A stretch of DNA of 64,000 bases from Cryptomeria japonica (taxonomy: Eukaryota; Streptophyta; Pinopsida; Cupressales; Cupressaceae), in the NCBI RefSeq assembly GCF_030272615.1, contig NC_081405.1, forward strand, positions 648,371,420 to 648,435,419. Reading direction: 5' to 3'. The notes under the pieces are model-generated. The model was not told the DNA's origin, did not search any database, and worked only from the letters and a program-made list of their open reading frames with translations. How positions within the stretch are numbered: position 1 is the stretch's first letter; each line of letters opens with the position of its first letter. The position numbers and the translations under genes are program-made. Of this stretch, positions 22,860 through 35,600 are shown in pieces.

Positions 22860-24579
22860 CTATAGAGACTTAAGAAGATCAACAACCTTGATGACCAATA
22901 GGTCATAATTTGCCGAAGAAACTTTGAGCTCTTCAATTTCCTTGTTTGGCTTTTTCTCCCTCTTCTTGCCTCTAGTCCTTGTTCTTGGTCCTTGCACATC
23001 TCCCATGCATTTCGTGTTAGGTTCCTGCTCCAGGGATCCCTTCTCATTCTCTAGCTTACTGATTAGGATTTTGATGTTGTCAGCCGAGGCCTTCAGAATT
23101 TTATAACTTTGTTCAGCAACGCTTCTAAGATAGGTATCGATTTTGTTGAGTCTGTTTTCAGCATCAACCATTCTTTGGTCCCTAGCAGTGTCATTGTTTT
23201 TAATTTCCTCCAGGGCCCTCTCCACTTGCTCAAACCTTGGGTTGAAGGCATCCCTAGCCTCTTCATCTCTGGCAATAGTCTTTCCCAAATCATCAACATA
23301 CTCAACTATGGATTTACCTTCATCAATGTTGATTGTCTCTAGAATTTGAACCCTATGACTCAGTTTCTTGTTTTCCTCTACAACATTCATGTGACTGTTT
23401 ATGAGCTAGTCAAGGGTATCCACAAACCCCTTCAAACCCACAACAGAGGGGTTTGAAGGGGGGATTTTTTCACCAGCCTTGGCCTGATCAGTTTTGGGGA
23501 CTTCTCCATCAGTAATCTGTTTGGCATCACCACCAACACTCTTGTTGAAACCATCCCCCATAATCTCCTCCTCAAATTTTTGGTCTGCATCAGAATCCTT
23601 GCTCTGCTCTTTGTCCTCCAACTCCAAATCAGAATTGCCCTACCTTTTCTACTTTTTCCTTTTTTGAAAGGAAGATTTAGTTTTCTTCTTTTGAGGGGAC
23701 AAAGAGTCATCCTTTTCAAAGTCCTCAGAGACCTCCGAGGAGGAGGAAGAATGAATTTGGAAGACCTTCTCTTTGCTTTTTTTCTTTCCCTTAGAAGAGG
23801 ACGGCTTAGTTCTCACATGTTTTCTTTTCTTACCAAATTCAACCTCAAAGTCCTCTAGACTCTCCTCAACCTCACTTTTTGAATCACCGTCAGAATCCTC
23901 ACCCACAGAAAAATCAGAATCTGACCCTTCCTCCTCAGAATCAGAGATAGAAAGCTGGGGGTGGGTGATTTGATTAGCTTTAATATGATTAGAACCATAA
24001 GACCTTGGTGCATAATAGTGTCTCCCTTAGGGTTCAATCTATGGGCTTTGATAGTGGCATTCATCGAGCAAATCAGGAAATAGGGTATGCTAACTTTGTC
24101 TTCATACCTGAAATGGTTGAGCGACATGAAATGGTAGCCATAAACTTTGGTAAATCTACCATCCAGAGTGATGTAGCGCATTATTGAAAATAGAACCTCC
24201 CTCCAAGGCTTACCAAAAGCCCTGGGAGGGTAGTAGGTCTTGCTAAGCTTAACCAGGTGCTTCTTCTCCTTAGTAGTTTTAGGGTATCGCTCAGTGGCCT
24301 CCTTGCTAAGATTTATGTCCCTGTAGAAATTATTTCCCTCCCTTCGGAGACCCGTCACCTGAGCAATGAGGTCTTCATCAATAAGATAGTTTGATCTCCC
24401 ATCTTCAGGGCACCTTTCCTTTATTTTTTGCTAAAAAACTTAGTGATTTTAGCATCCCTCCCATGGAGTCTTTCCATTTACTTTGTTAGCACGCCCTTCT
24501 GCACGATACTCCAGATTTCCTCCTTTTGTTTTGATTCCTTACAATAACTGGGATCGTAGCAACGCCTGCTACCTCCCAT
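22860..24579 (-). pseudogene. LINE third ORF: unknown protein with acidic/basic linker and C-terminal coiled coil
   Basis: The ATG at 24579 begins MGGSRRCYDPSYCKESKQ. A frameshift and stops follow, then an open piece from 24400 to about 23855 with DEDLIAQVTGLRREGNNFYR, YYPPRAFGKPWREVLFSIMR and KVSIPYFLICSMNATIKAHR. Next comes a Ser/Glu/Lys-rich stretch (SDSEEEGSDSDFSVGEDSDG, SSSKGKKKSKEKVFQ). The C-terminal part, 23627-22860, is a heptad-rich coiled coil (VVEENKKLSHRVQILE, RMVDAENRLNKIDTYLRSVA) with a basic patch (RTRTRGKKREKKPNKE). It lies 3' of RNase H and 5' of the LINE tail, so it belongs to the same transcript. No known family is recognised; it is not an RT, nuclease or gag zinc-knuckle protein. 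It is broken by at least two frame disruptions. Confidence 0.6.
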
Positions 24580-24879
24580 GATTTCACAGCTCAAACCAGA
24601 AAATTGAGAGTTGCAGATAGCTATAGGAAATAAATCTCTAGAAGCGACCCCAAAAACCTAGAAAGAATGGGAAAAGGTGGCATTCATCTTATCATTATTG
24701 GTACTAACACAATAATAATTAATATTAGCCCTCCAAGTCATGTTATTAATCATTATATAATCCATTTAAAATCTTTGAGGTGCAATTATATCTATCTATG
24801 AAAATGATCAATTTGGCATCATTAAGGAGATCCTCTTCACCCTTCCAGGTAAACATATTGTCATGACTGATAGCCATGT

Positions 24880-26810
24880 TAGCTACCTAGTCAATAGGGC
24901 CATTTGCTTCATGATAAATATGAGAGATAAAAGATTTATCAAAGGTTTTAATAAGATCCCTAGAAAGCTTCATGATATTGTTGATAGTCCATGAGGGCTT
25001 AGTAATTCCTTTAAGGTAGTTAATGATATTATTAGAGTCCCCCTCGATCCAGAGGTAAGGACAGTTCCACCTTTTAGCCAGAAGGATGCCTTGGAGAGAA
25101 GCCATAGCTTCTACCATGTGGCTAGTTTGGCAACCTATAGGAACATCAACATTTTCCTTACAAATGTCATTTTCATCTTTGAGAATTGCACCGCATCTCG
25201 CTGGTCCAAGATTGCCTTTAGCAACATCGTCAAACTTGATTTTGAACCATCCATGAGGGGGAGAGTACCATTTAGCTTCAAGTCTCTTACTTTGTTTAGA
25301 ATCAATCCTAACATCACTCTTCAAGTTCCAAGAGTTGAGGATGTGAGCTTCTAGGCAATTGATAGGATCGCAAGGTTCTCTAATGATCCTGAGGTTCTCC
25401 AATATTGCCCTTTGAATTATTTGAAAAAACAACAGCCTGGGGGAGAGAAGTATCCCTAAATATGTGGTTGTTCCTTTCTTTCCAAATCCTCCATAGGATG
25501 TGAGGAAGAGAGAGCTGCCACAAATTTCTCAAAGAGGGATTAGACAAATGGTAACTCCAAGAATGGAACAAATCTTGAATAGAGTTAGAAAACACCCATT
25601 CCATACAAAAATTCTTAAGAAATCTTTCCCAAATAGATACAATGAAAGAGCAGTGAATAGCCAAGTGGTCCACAAAATCTTCCTCCTCATGACACAAGAC
25701 ACACCTATTGGGGAGATTAAAACCTCTAATCTTCAGGTTGTCTAGTATCAATTTTTTTTTTTGGAGAATAGCCTAGTAGAAGATATTGATCTTCGAAATA
25801 AGATCCTTAATCCAAGCTTTAGACCAGAAGGGGTTCTGTAAGGGGGCTAGAGTTAGCACTCCATACATGGAAGAAATAGTAAGGTCGCCTTTGGGCTCAA
25901 ATTTCCAAATAAGAATATCTTCTTCATTATTTAGCCAAGCAGAAAACAAGTGTTTCTTGAGATTGATGAGGCTAGGGTGTATACCTTCAATATTTTTCCA
26001 TTTGTCACATATCCAGTATCCCTCAACCAAGGAACCAAAAACTCTTTTACAAGGGGCAGCAAAAGGGGCCCAATCAGGGATTTCCAAAAAAGGCTTATCA
26101 AGCAACTAGGGATCTTCCCAAAATCTGACTTTCCTACCATTACCAACTCTCCATTTAACCCCTTTGGCGATGTTGTCGTTACACTTAGAATCATGGTTCC
26201 AAATGTGAGATCCATTTATACTAAAATCAGAATTGATGAAAGAGAAAAGAGATGAAGACAGGAGAGGATACTTACTTCTCTAAATTTCACACCACTCACT
26301 ATCAGAGTGGAACAATCTCCATATTTGTTTAGACAAAAGAGCTTTATTGAGAGTCTTGATTCTCTTCAGACCCAGACCACCCTTGCTTTTTGATCTACAA
26401 ACCTTGTCCCAAGCCACTAAAGTCATTCTCTTCTTTTCCTCAACCCTAGACCAAAGAATTTTTTTTTGGATTTTTTCAATAGCATCAACAAACTTAACTA
26501 GGATTCTGAAGAGACTAAGAGCATAAATAGGAATTCTTTGAAGGGATTCTTTAAGAAGTTGTAACTTGCCAGTCTGACTTAAGAGAGCACCTTTCCAACC
26601 AGCAAGCTTTCTCTGATATTTATCCACCAAATAACTTCAAAAGGAATCAGGGGGAGAGATGCCTAGGGGGAGGTCGATGTAGGTATCAGGGAGATTAGCA
26701 ATCTGACATTCCATAATTTTCCTAGTTCTATGTTGTCTTCTCTTAGGAGTGTTGATGAAAAGCACTTCACTTTTAACCCAATTGATAAGCTGGCCAGAAG
26801 AAGACATTGA
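24880..26810 (-). pseudogene. LINE ORF2 C-terminal half: RT end, zf-RVT, RNase H
   Basis: Segments in order on the minus strand: SGQLINWVKSEVLFINTPKR and LPDTYIDLPLG (RT thumb-side conserved blocks). Next come KLAGWKGALLSQTGKLQLLK, FRILVKFVDAIEKIQKKILW, RMTLVAWDKVCRSKSKGGLG and NKALLSKQIWRLF. The zf-RVT domain follows (LDNLKIRGFNLPNRCVLCHE, then EDFVDHLAIHCSF). Last is RNase H (GWFKIKFDDVAKGNLGPARC, then WIEGDSNNIINYL and HIYHEANGPID). The usual FDGA motif has become FDDVA, and stops or frameshifts separate the pieces. The RT palm with its catalytic aspartates is absent, so no activity is possible from this copy. Confidence 0.85.
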
Positions 26811-27002
26811 TCTGATTTAGTTAGTTGAATTGTTGATTTAAGTATTAAATTTATCAAATCAATTCAAATCAAAAAGTTATTCAAATCAATTCAAACCAAT
26901 TCAGTGAATTATTAAATCAATTATTTAATTAAATTGTTAATTGTTGATTTGATTTAGTTAGTTGAATTGTTGATTTAATTATTAAATTAATCAATTTAAA
27001 AT
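26811..27002. repeat. AATTGATT-type tandem repeat, right part
   Basis: This continues the 22230-22657 array ('gatttagttagttgaattgttgattta', 'caaatcaattcaaaccaattca'). The LINE insertion split the array. Confidence 0.72.
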
Positions 27003-27192
27003 AACTCAAATGTATATGTATATGTATATGTGTAAATGTGTACATACATACATGTATATATGTATAGCTATCCAAAAAGTAGCTTGAATGTACATACGTA
27101 CATATGTATGCCGATCCAAAGAAATAGTAAATACATATATATGCATATATATACATATATGTATACATATATGCATATATATACATGTATCA
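27003..27192. repeat. TATG/CATA microsatellite
   Basis: Tracts of tatgtatatg, tacatacatacatg and catatatatgcatatatatac are broken by two short unique stretches near 27065-27085 and 27108-27125. ORFs within are low-complexity artefacts. Confidence 0.85.
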
Positions 27193-27230
27193 TGGTAAAA
27201 AAAATACACGAGTTCACTTGTTCTAATAAA

Positions 27231-30085
27231 TTAAGTGATCTCATGGTACATAAAATCTGGATCCTCTCTATCTTTTACTATTTCTAATATCCTTTCATGA
27301 TCTTTGATAGGCAACCTCCAATTTTGGGGGCCACAACCTCTCTTTTGTAAAGTTTCAAAATGTAATCTTGTTGCTATTACTAAATGACTATAATGCAAAA
27401 AATTCTGGTCGGGCATGTATTTAGTAAATGTAACACCATTGTTATTTATCTTCATTTGTTGATAGTAAGTACTTTCAACAACAACTGATCCAGTGGGATA
27501 TTGTTTCCCATCAGCATCTTCCACTGATTATGGTTTGTGCATCGTAGTAGGTAATAGTCAACACCTTCTACATTGTCAAGATCTGCAAGCATGACAAAAA
27601 TATCACTTGTACACAAAAATTATAAATAATTAAATTATAAAGTGTATGGTAGAATGTAAAAAGAATTAAAATTTAAACAAAGCACATGAATTTATATGTA
27701 AGGATATTTAAATAAAATACAAGTGTACTTGACACAACTAAATCAGAAACACGTTCACAATCAGCTGAATATATAGGATCATGAATATCTACAATTTCAC
27801 TATTTTCAAAAGGATGCATTGCAACAAATTGTTTCATCTCTCATTGTGAAACAAATTCATCTCTAATGTTCTAACATTGTTGAATATTTGGGTTGTTTTA
27901 AATACAATAAACATAAAAACATGATTTTTCTCTAACCTGAATCACTAGAGGTTTGATATGTCCTGTAGTCATCACTTAATGAAAACTTATAATGCCATTA
28001 ATTGTTTGGCAATTATAAGGATTGGATCGATTAATATCTTTAACTTTCTAAAAATAGTGTTTGTTGTATGTCATGTCACGTGCACCAAAATGATTGTTGC
28101 ACCATTCTACTATCTCACTTAAATTTTGTATGTTGTTACCTCCAAGTTCATATTAGCGAAATGCACACTTCACATAGGCTCCTGCTCCATCATGCTCTCC
28201 TTTGCCATCTCCACTCCCAAAAAAGTTCCACAAAAACAATAGACCACGTTTAGCATGTTGTCATGACAACCAATTGAATGCTTCTATAGATTTAAATTGT
28301 CCTATGAAGTTACAATCAAATCTAGTATATTAGTTGACAAAACTTTATTATACTAGATAATTAAAAGACTACAAGAAATTTAATCAATTTTTTCGCTTAC
28401 CAGCACATCTATTAGACCAAATCCAATGTTGTCAATAATTTATTCGATGATGTATGATATTTAAAAAAAAAATCTCAAAACAATGTGCTACATAACTCCT
28501 GTCATGACAAGTATCATCAATGATATAAAAATAAACTTCATTAATGATAATGCATTCATCTTCACCAAATTCTACATCATCCACATGAAACTCTACATGT
28601 CTATACAAAACTTGTACAAAAAAGGCAACTTGCTCAGAATGATACTATTGACTTTGAATCTCTATGTGAGGATTGAATGCATAGTTCTCAGAGAAGTTTA
28701 CTATTGAAAGAATACAACTCAGAGGAAAGAATTTTTTTGAGATACAAAACTGTTTTTCTTTCCATCTTGCACCATGAGAATGTAGGATATGTGGATATAT
28801 CATATTCTAAAATCTACACAAACTCTTTGTAAGGCAATTTACTATCTTTTAACATAATTTCTTTTTTATTCAGCTCCTAACTTTGTTTAATATTTTTCAT
28901 ATTCAAATTTATTCCATAGAACTTGCACTAAAAGATCAATGTTCTCAATTTGTACAAATTTCTTCAAATCTCCACAATAAACATATGTATTTTTTATAAA
29001 TTGCACATTGTACTCATTTGAACCTTCTAATCTGACACATAAAATAGACTTCACAAACTGTGTTGCACTTATGACTACATTTGGATTAGTTTTTACCATT
29101 GCCTTTTTATATGACTGGAGGTGCAACTTAAATTCAAAATGATCTCGACAACAACAAGTTTCACGTACCTTATTGATACGCACAAAACATGGTCGTAATC
29201 CCTTAAACATTTTTTGACATATATTGACATCTGAAAATTCTTGTTTGAATTCTTCAAATAGTTCGCTCTATGTTGTGTCTATAAAGTATTTTGGATGTGC
29301 AATTTTTGTACCATTTCCATCTCTAATATATATAGTGTATCTTCTATTTGAAGAAACATGAGAGTGATTGGTCCAGTATTCAATAACAAGTCTTTTTACA
29401 TCTTTAGCAATTCTATCTTTTTTGAAGAACCCTGCAAATATTGACCCACTTATTTTCAATATTCTCATCCAACCTGTTTCTTTTCTTAATATATCTCTGC
29501 ACAGTTCTTCTAGAGACATCCAATAACTGGACAATTACTTGAGTTTGTCTTCTCTTTGATAATTTCTTACTAGAAATCATAGTTATTAATGCTCTCTGTG
29601 CAACACTTAAATCAGCAGTTCAACTTGTGCTCTCGATACATTTCAGAGCTTCTTGCAAATTTTCAATCACTGTCTGATTTACTGATCCCTTTGATGATTT
29701 TTTCTTGTTATCAACACCTAGAAACTCCAAAATGGGGGTCATTTCTTTTCTCCTAAATAACTTTGCAAACAATTGTGCTCTTCCAATTAGAGATTTATCT
29801 TGAAAATATTCATCCCCCAAAATTTTTTGTGTAGTTTTATTGTACTTTCTGGTACCATATCCTCAACTGAAATCTCATTGAAAAGGGTGTCTTCATCCAT
29901 CTCCATCAAATTGGACATACCAAAGAATATTTTTTGGATTGACTAGGACAATTTCTTCTCTTTCCTAAATCGGGACCACTTCATCATCAATGGGAACTTG
30001 TTCTTGAGCAAGTGTTGTATCCCTTTTTTTTGTCTCTTTTATTGGATCATACTTTCGTAATCTATTCCTTTTATTTCCCATTGGA
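27231..30085 (-). pseudogene. Decayed DNA-transposase-like gene of an uncommon family
   Basis: A chain of protein-like pieces runs down the minus strand, in several frames with stops. The start is at about 30080 (MGNKRNRLRKYDPIKETKKR). Next is a helix-turn-helix-like block (KRRQTQVIVQLLDVSRRTVQ). Then come VIEYWTNHSHVSSNRRYTIY, PKYFIDTT followed by ELFEEFKQEF, and CFVRINKVRETCCCRDHFEF. Near 28770-28560 are NFSENYAFNPHIEIQSQ, YHSEQVAFFVQVLYRH and FYIIDDTCHDRSYVAHCFE. Near 28225-28110 is FGSGDGKGEHDGAGAYVKC. The C-terminal piece is 27524-27231 (GSVVVESTYYQQMK, HYSHLVIATRLHFE). I know similar 'TCCCR.H', 'FSENY..EIQS' and 'HGKGE.DG.GG.VK' patterns only from uncharacterised proteins that look like transposases. 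Superfamily assignment (Sola-like or other) is a guess. Confidence 0.55.
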
Positions 30086-30304
30086 CAAATTTCTATCGAG
30101 AAGCAATCCAAATCTACAGACCCCTAAATACAAATGCCCACATGCACATACATGTTAAGTCAATTGGACCCAACTTTAAATATGCATACATGTTTAACTT
30201 TTCTACTTGTCAATTGAACGTATAAAATGAACATGAATGATCCACTTAACTAATATACCTAGCTGATAATGAATGGTCCACTTAATCGATCTAATGAGTT
30301 CATA

Positions 30305-31058
30305 TATTGTATGAGAACCATACATATTACATAGATGCACATACATACATATTACATCTAAACACATAGACACATACATATGTGCACATACATATATACA
30401 TACACGTACATGCATGCACATACATATACATATACACATACACACATACATATACATGCACACATACATATACATGCACACATACATATATGTACACATA
30501 CATATACACATACACATATACATATACATATACACATATACACATATACATATATAGACATATAGACATATACACATATACACATATACACATACACACA
30601 CATATTACATATATACACACACATGCATACACATACACATATACATACATACACACATACACATATACATATACACATACATATATACATACACACATAC
30701 ACATACATACATAGACACATACACATATACATATAGACATACATATGTACATACATGCATATATGTGCATACACATATACATACACACACATGTATACAC
30801 ACATACACACATATATATACACATACACGAACATATACATCTATGTACACATACATATACAAATACAATATACATAAACACATACATATACATACACAAA
30901 CATATATGTACACATACATATACACATACACTCACACATACACACATACATATACATATACAACCATACATATACACACTTATACACCTATACATATACA
31001 CACATATACATATACGCACATACATATACACACATACATATGCATATATACATATACA
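30305..31058. repeat. ACATAC/CATATA microsatellite, about 0.75 kb
   Basis: The plus strand is almost purely acacatacatatacac-type sequence. The very long Cys/Tyr/Val minus-strand ORFs and the Thr/His/Ile plus-strand ORFs are translations of this repeat, not genes. It abuts the LTR end at 31059. Confidence 0.92.
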
Positions 31059-32320
31059 TGTTAGATAGTTCAAATAACCAGAAGACAACTAAGAGGGGGG
31101 CGGGGGTGAATTAGTTGTCATGGATTACTAAAACCATTATCAATTTAAACTTTAATACCGACACCCAAAACATTAATATCATAACACAAAACATGAATAC
31201 TGAAATGCTTAAACCAAATACTGTAATAATAGTTAAACCAATTAAGCATAAACAAATAATCACAGAATACCATCCACATGACACTAAGATTTGTACGTGG
31301 ATAACTTGGTAAAAGGAAAAACCACGGTGGGAAGCCTACCCACAATCAAATAATACTTCTGTAGTAAGTATATGAATTACAATTGAAGGGCCTACACTTG
31401 CAAGAAAGCCAATAGCCTAGAGCACATTACTCATCACAAAAGGAGCCTCGCTGACTACACAAAAATCCAGACTACAACCCAGAGAAGTGTTGAATTGCAA
31501 AAGATAGCATCTCCTATACGTGAGTATAGTTTCGATTAAGCTCAATATCGGAGGACTAAATCCTCTTACATAAACCCAATTTGATCTCTAATGATCGGCC
31601 AACTCCTCTTCCTAAATGATATTACATTATTCGCACATTACATTCCTTGACCATGACCTTTGACATAACCTTGATGATCTACAATGAGATATTACATCTA
31701 TATATATAAACCCTTGACCATAAACAATTAGGTCAGCCACTAGATAATAAACCAATTACATAATTACAAACCATGTCAGCCTTACAACAGACAAATAATA
31801 TCCAACACATAAGACATCCCGAAAATACATTGAGAGGTCCAATCCATGTAGTACATTAAAGATGGTCCATAACCTAGATCAGCCGGGACCCAATATAGGT
31901 CCACATGCTACATCAATGATCTCCATCTGCCAAGTCTCAAACTTGATCACCAACAACATACTGAAACTCCACCAGAAGCTACACCAACACTACTTATGTA
32001 ATTCATCAAAGATCTTTATCAAAATCTTTGTCGATGAAACCCTCATCAAAACCAGAAACCAAGCTTCCAAGTAAACATGATTGCATCCGATCACCAGACC
32101 AAAACCAACTAACCAAATATGAGCATGAGTATCATGAACAAGCCAATTCCCTCACCAAACTATACTAGATCGTACTGAATCATGCCAAATCCAAATTAAC
32201 TAGAAACCACTCAACCTACCGGGAGAAGAAGGGTGTCGATAAAGCATCCAAACATATAGTGTTGGCATCAATGACGAAACATCAATGCAACACATAATCA
32301 ATTCCACCAAATGGCCAACA
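31059..32320 (-). repeat. 3' LTR of the minus-strand copia element (1,262 bp)
   Basis: The minus strand starts TGTTGGCCATTTGG at 32320 and ends AACTATCTAACA at 31059. The leader end is pyrimidine-rich (ccccctcttagttgtcttctgg), like the LTR end at 60260-60295. A TATA-like box TTTATATATATAG lies near 31695 (complement). Confidence 0.82.
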
Positions 32321-32335
32321 ATCTCCCCCTTTGGC
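32321..32335 (-). promoter_or_regulatory. Polypurine tract of the minus-strand copia element
   Basis: The complement reads GCCAAAGGGGGAGAT directly before TGTTGG of the LTR. Further purine-rich copies lie upstream on the same strand near 32391-32405, 32447, 32475, 32526-32538 and 32611-32622. Confidence 0.8.
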
Positions 32336-32696
32336 ATTGATGGCAACAGTAAATGTGAAAAACATCTAAGTACAAAGAAATGCCAAACAAGTCTCCCCCA
32401 ATGGAAGACAACCAATAAACTCCCACATACAACTCTGAATATCAATATCTCTCCCTTTAATTTTTTATTCATATTTCTCCCCTATGAGTTTTTCTATTTC
32501 TTCCTTTGTCTTTTCCACATCAATATCTCTCCCCCTTTGAAATCAATGCTAGAAATTTGACAAAAATATCAAAGTAAAATAATGAACCACTGAATCACAA
32601 AGCTGACTATTCCCCCTGAGTAGTAGCATCCCATTTAGTGCCAGAATGAATAGTATCTCTGATAATGCATGTCGGACTGATGCCAAACCACATCAA

Positions 32697-35600
32697 TCAA
32701 GTCTCTACCGAAGGGGAAGAAACTCCCAATCTATCTCTCAGGTAATCAAATGATTCCTTGGGCAAAGGTTTAGTAAAAATATTTGCAATCTTCTCTTTAG
32801 TGTTCACATAAACTAATCTAACTTCATTTTCTTCCACCTTTTCCTTCAAGAATTTATACTTGATAGATATGTGCTTTATTTTAGAATAAAATACCAGATT
32901 ATTTGACATATCAATAGCAACAGAGTTATCATAGTGAATAACTATCGGTGCATCACAATCCACCTTTATATCTTTCAACAATTGTTTCATCCATAGAACT
33001 TGTGTATAGTTAGTAGCAGCAACAACATACTTAGCTTCAGCAGTAGATAAAGAATTACATGACTGTTTCTTTCTGATCCATGAAACCAACTTCTTTCCAA
33101 GAAAGAAAGCTCCACTAGAAGTGCTTTTCCAGTCATCAACATATCTATTCCAATTAGCATCTTTATATGCACATAAAGTAAAGTTATCATCCTTAGGGTA
33201 CCACAAGGCATATTCTAATGTACCTTGCAAGTATCTAAAAATCCTTTTCACTGTAATCTCATGATTTTCTCTAGGATCACTTTGAAATCTTGAAACAATA
33301 CAAACAACATTCATAATGTCAAGCATAGTCTAAGTCAAATAAAGCAGACCTCCAATCATAGATTTGTATCTTGTAGGATTTATCGGTGCAGAAACATCTT
33401 TTCTTGTCAATTTCTCACTTGTAACCATATGAGTACTTACCAGTTTAGAATCTCCCATACCAAATTTCTTCAACAATTCCTTAGAATATTTAGTTTGACA
33501 GATGAAAATACCTTTGTCAGTCTGAGTAATTTGCAAACCTAAGAAAAAATTCATCTCACCAATCATAGACATTTCAAATTATTTCTCCATATGTTTAGAA
33601 AATTATATGCATAACTTATCTTCACCTCCAAAAATAATGTCATCAACAAATACTTCAATAATTAATATATCATCATCAGTGATCTTATAATATAAATTAT
33701 TGTTAGCACTACCCTTAGTAAAACCAAGCTTCAAAATATATTTATCCAACCTTGCATACCAAGCTCGAGGTACTTGTTTCAATCCATATAAAGCTTTCCT
33801 TAACTTGCAAACCATATATGTATCATCTGATAGTGAAAAACCATTAGGTTTCTCAATATAAATTTCCTCATCAAGATCCCCATTCGAAAATGCACATTTA
33901 AAATCCATTTGATAAACCTTGTAGTTTTTATATGCAGCATAGGCAAGAAATAATCTTACAACTTCAATGCTAGCTACAGATGCAGAAGTCTCTCAATAAT
34001 CAATTCCTTCCTTTTGATAATATCCTTTACAAACCAATCTAGCCTTATTCCTTATAGCTTGACCATCCTCAATCAATTGATTCCTAAAAATCCATGTAGT
34101 TCCAATAACTTTTTTTATGTTTAGGCTAAGAAACCAAGGTCCATGTGCTATTTTTCTCAATCTGATCTAATTCTTCTTCCATAGATTTCAACCAATATTC
34201 ATCTTTACATGCCTCAATTACTGATACCGGTTCAAATTGTGAAATTAAACATACCTCATTAGTTGCTAGTCTTCTTCTTGTCATCACTCCATTGCCCTTA
34301 TCCCCAATGATCTAATCTTCTGAATGATTCAATCTCACATACCTAGGAGTCTTTTGACTTTCTATTAGTCTTCCATGTTCTTCAGTTCTATAGAATTCTC
34401 TGATAATGCCAAAGTAACTGGTTCAACACTTTGTTCTGGTAAAGGTGCTACTAGTTTAGATATAATCATTTCCACTATCGATTCCTTCTCATAAACTCAG
34501 ATCTGACTTCTATTCAGCTCATCTACTTTGACATTAGCACTCTCCATAATTCTTTGTAATATCTTATTATAACATCTTTATGCTTTGCTTTCATTAGAAT
34601 AACCAAGAAATATTCCTTCATCAAATCTAGGATCAAATTTCCCAATGATATCATCTCTCCTGATATAACATTTATTACCAAAAATTTTGAAATACTTAAC
34701 TGTAGGTGTATTGCCAAACCATAATTCATAATGTGTCTTAATGGTTTCTCCTTTGATATGTACTCTATTGAATGTATAAACTATTGTGCTCACTTCTTCT
34801 CTCTAGTAGATATGAGATAGACTAGCTTCCATCATCATTTTTCTAGCAACATCCAAGATAGTTTTGTTCTTCCTTTCCACAACTCCATTCCACTGAGGTG
34901 TTCGGGGAGCAGGAAAATTGCCTTCTTATACCATGCTTCACACAAAAGTTATTGAACTCACTAGATGTGAATTCTCCACCATGACCTGACCTCAAACATT
35001 TAATATTCAATCCTATCTCAGTTTCCACTTTAGCCTTAAAGGTCTTAAACTTTTCAAAGGCTTCAGAATTTTCTTTTAGAAAAGTAACCCACATCATTCT
35101 AGAATAATCATCAATCATTAGCATAAAATATTTATCACCTTGAAAAAATTTAACTCTAGCAGGGCCACACAAATTAGTATAAATAAGATCAAGAACATCA
35201 TTTGATTTATCTTGTATACTCCAAAAAGAGGTTTTGACTTGTTTACCCATTTGACATTCTTTACATACCCGATTATAGGGCTTCATAATCTTACGTATAT
35301 CCCTAATTGCCTTAGTTAAACTGATCTTCACAATGCAACCAAAATTCACATGACACAACCTTTATGCCATATCTAACTCTCATCAATCTACATAATCAAA
35401 CATGTCTTCTCATCAGAGTTTAAATAAAATATATTACCTTTTGTCTATGTACCGGTTGCAATCTCCAATCAAGATCTATTAATGATTTTGCATTTTCCAT
35501 CCTTGAACTGTAATTGAAATCCCTTATCTAATAGTTGTCCTACACTCAAAATATTATGCTTCAAACCTTCAAAATAATAAACATTGTCAATGTTGTTCTT

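Larger units (their letters stand above)
22671..26810 (-). mobile_element. 5'-truncated LINE with RT C-terminus, zf-RVT, RNase H and a third ORF
   Basis: The element is inserted in a simple-repeat field. tctgattaattag (22658-22670) and tctgatttagttag (26811-26824) look like a diverged target duplication. The 5' end starts inside RT, just after where the YADD box would be. The 3' end on the minus strand is '...ttttaggtcattaaaacctgttctt', a usual plant LINE tail type. From 5' to 3' it encodes the RT C-terminus, zf-RVT, an RNase H domain, a gap of about 300 bp, then a separate ORF of about 570 codons, then about 190 bp of 3' UTR. Confidence 0.78.

Noticed and set aside
23580-23973. Ser-rich and hydrophobic ORFs on the plus strand
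   Set aside because: They are antisense shadows of the Ser/Glu/Lys-rich section of the LINE third ORF on the minus strand.
30327-31088. A 253-codon Cys/Tyr/Val-rich minus-strand ORF and its plus-strand counterparts
   Set aside because: Same cause: ACATAC microsatellite. No non-repeat residues suggest a protein.
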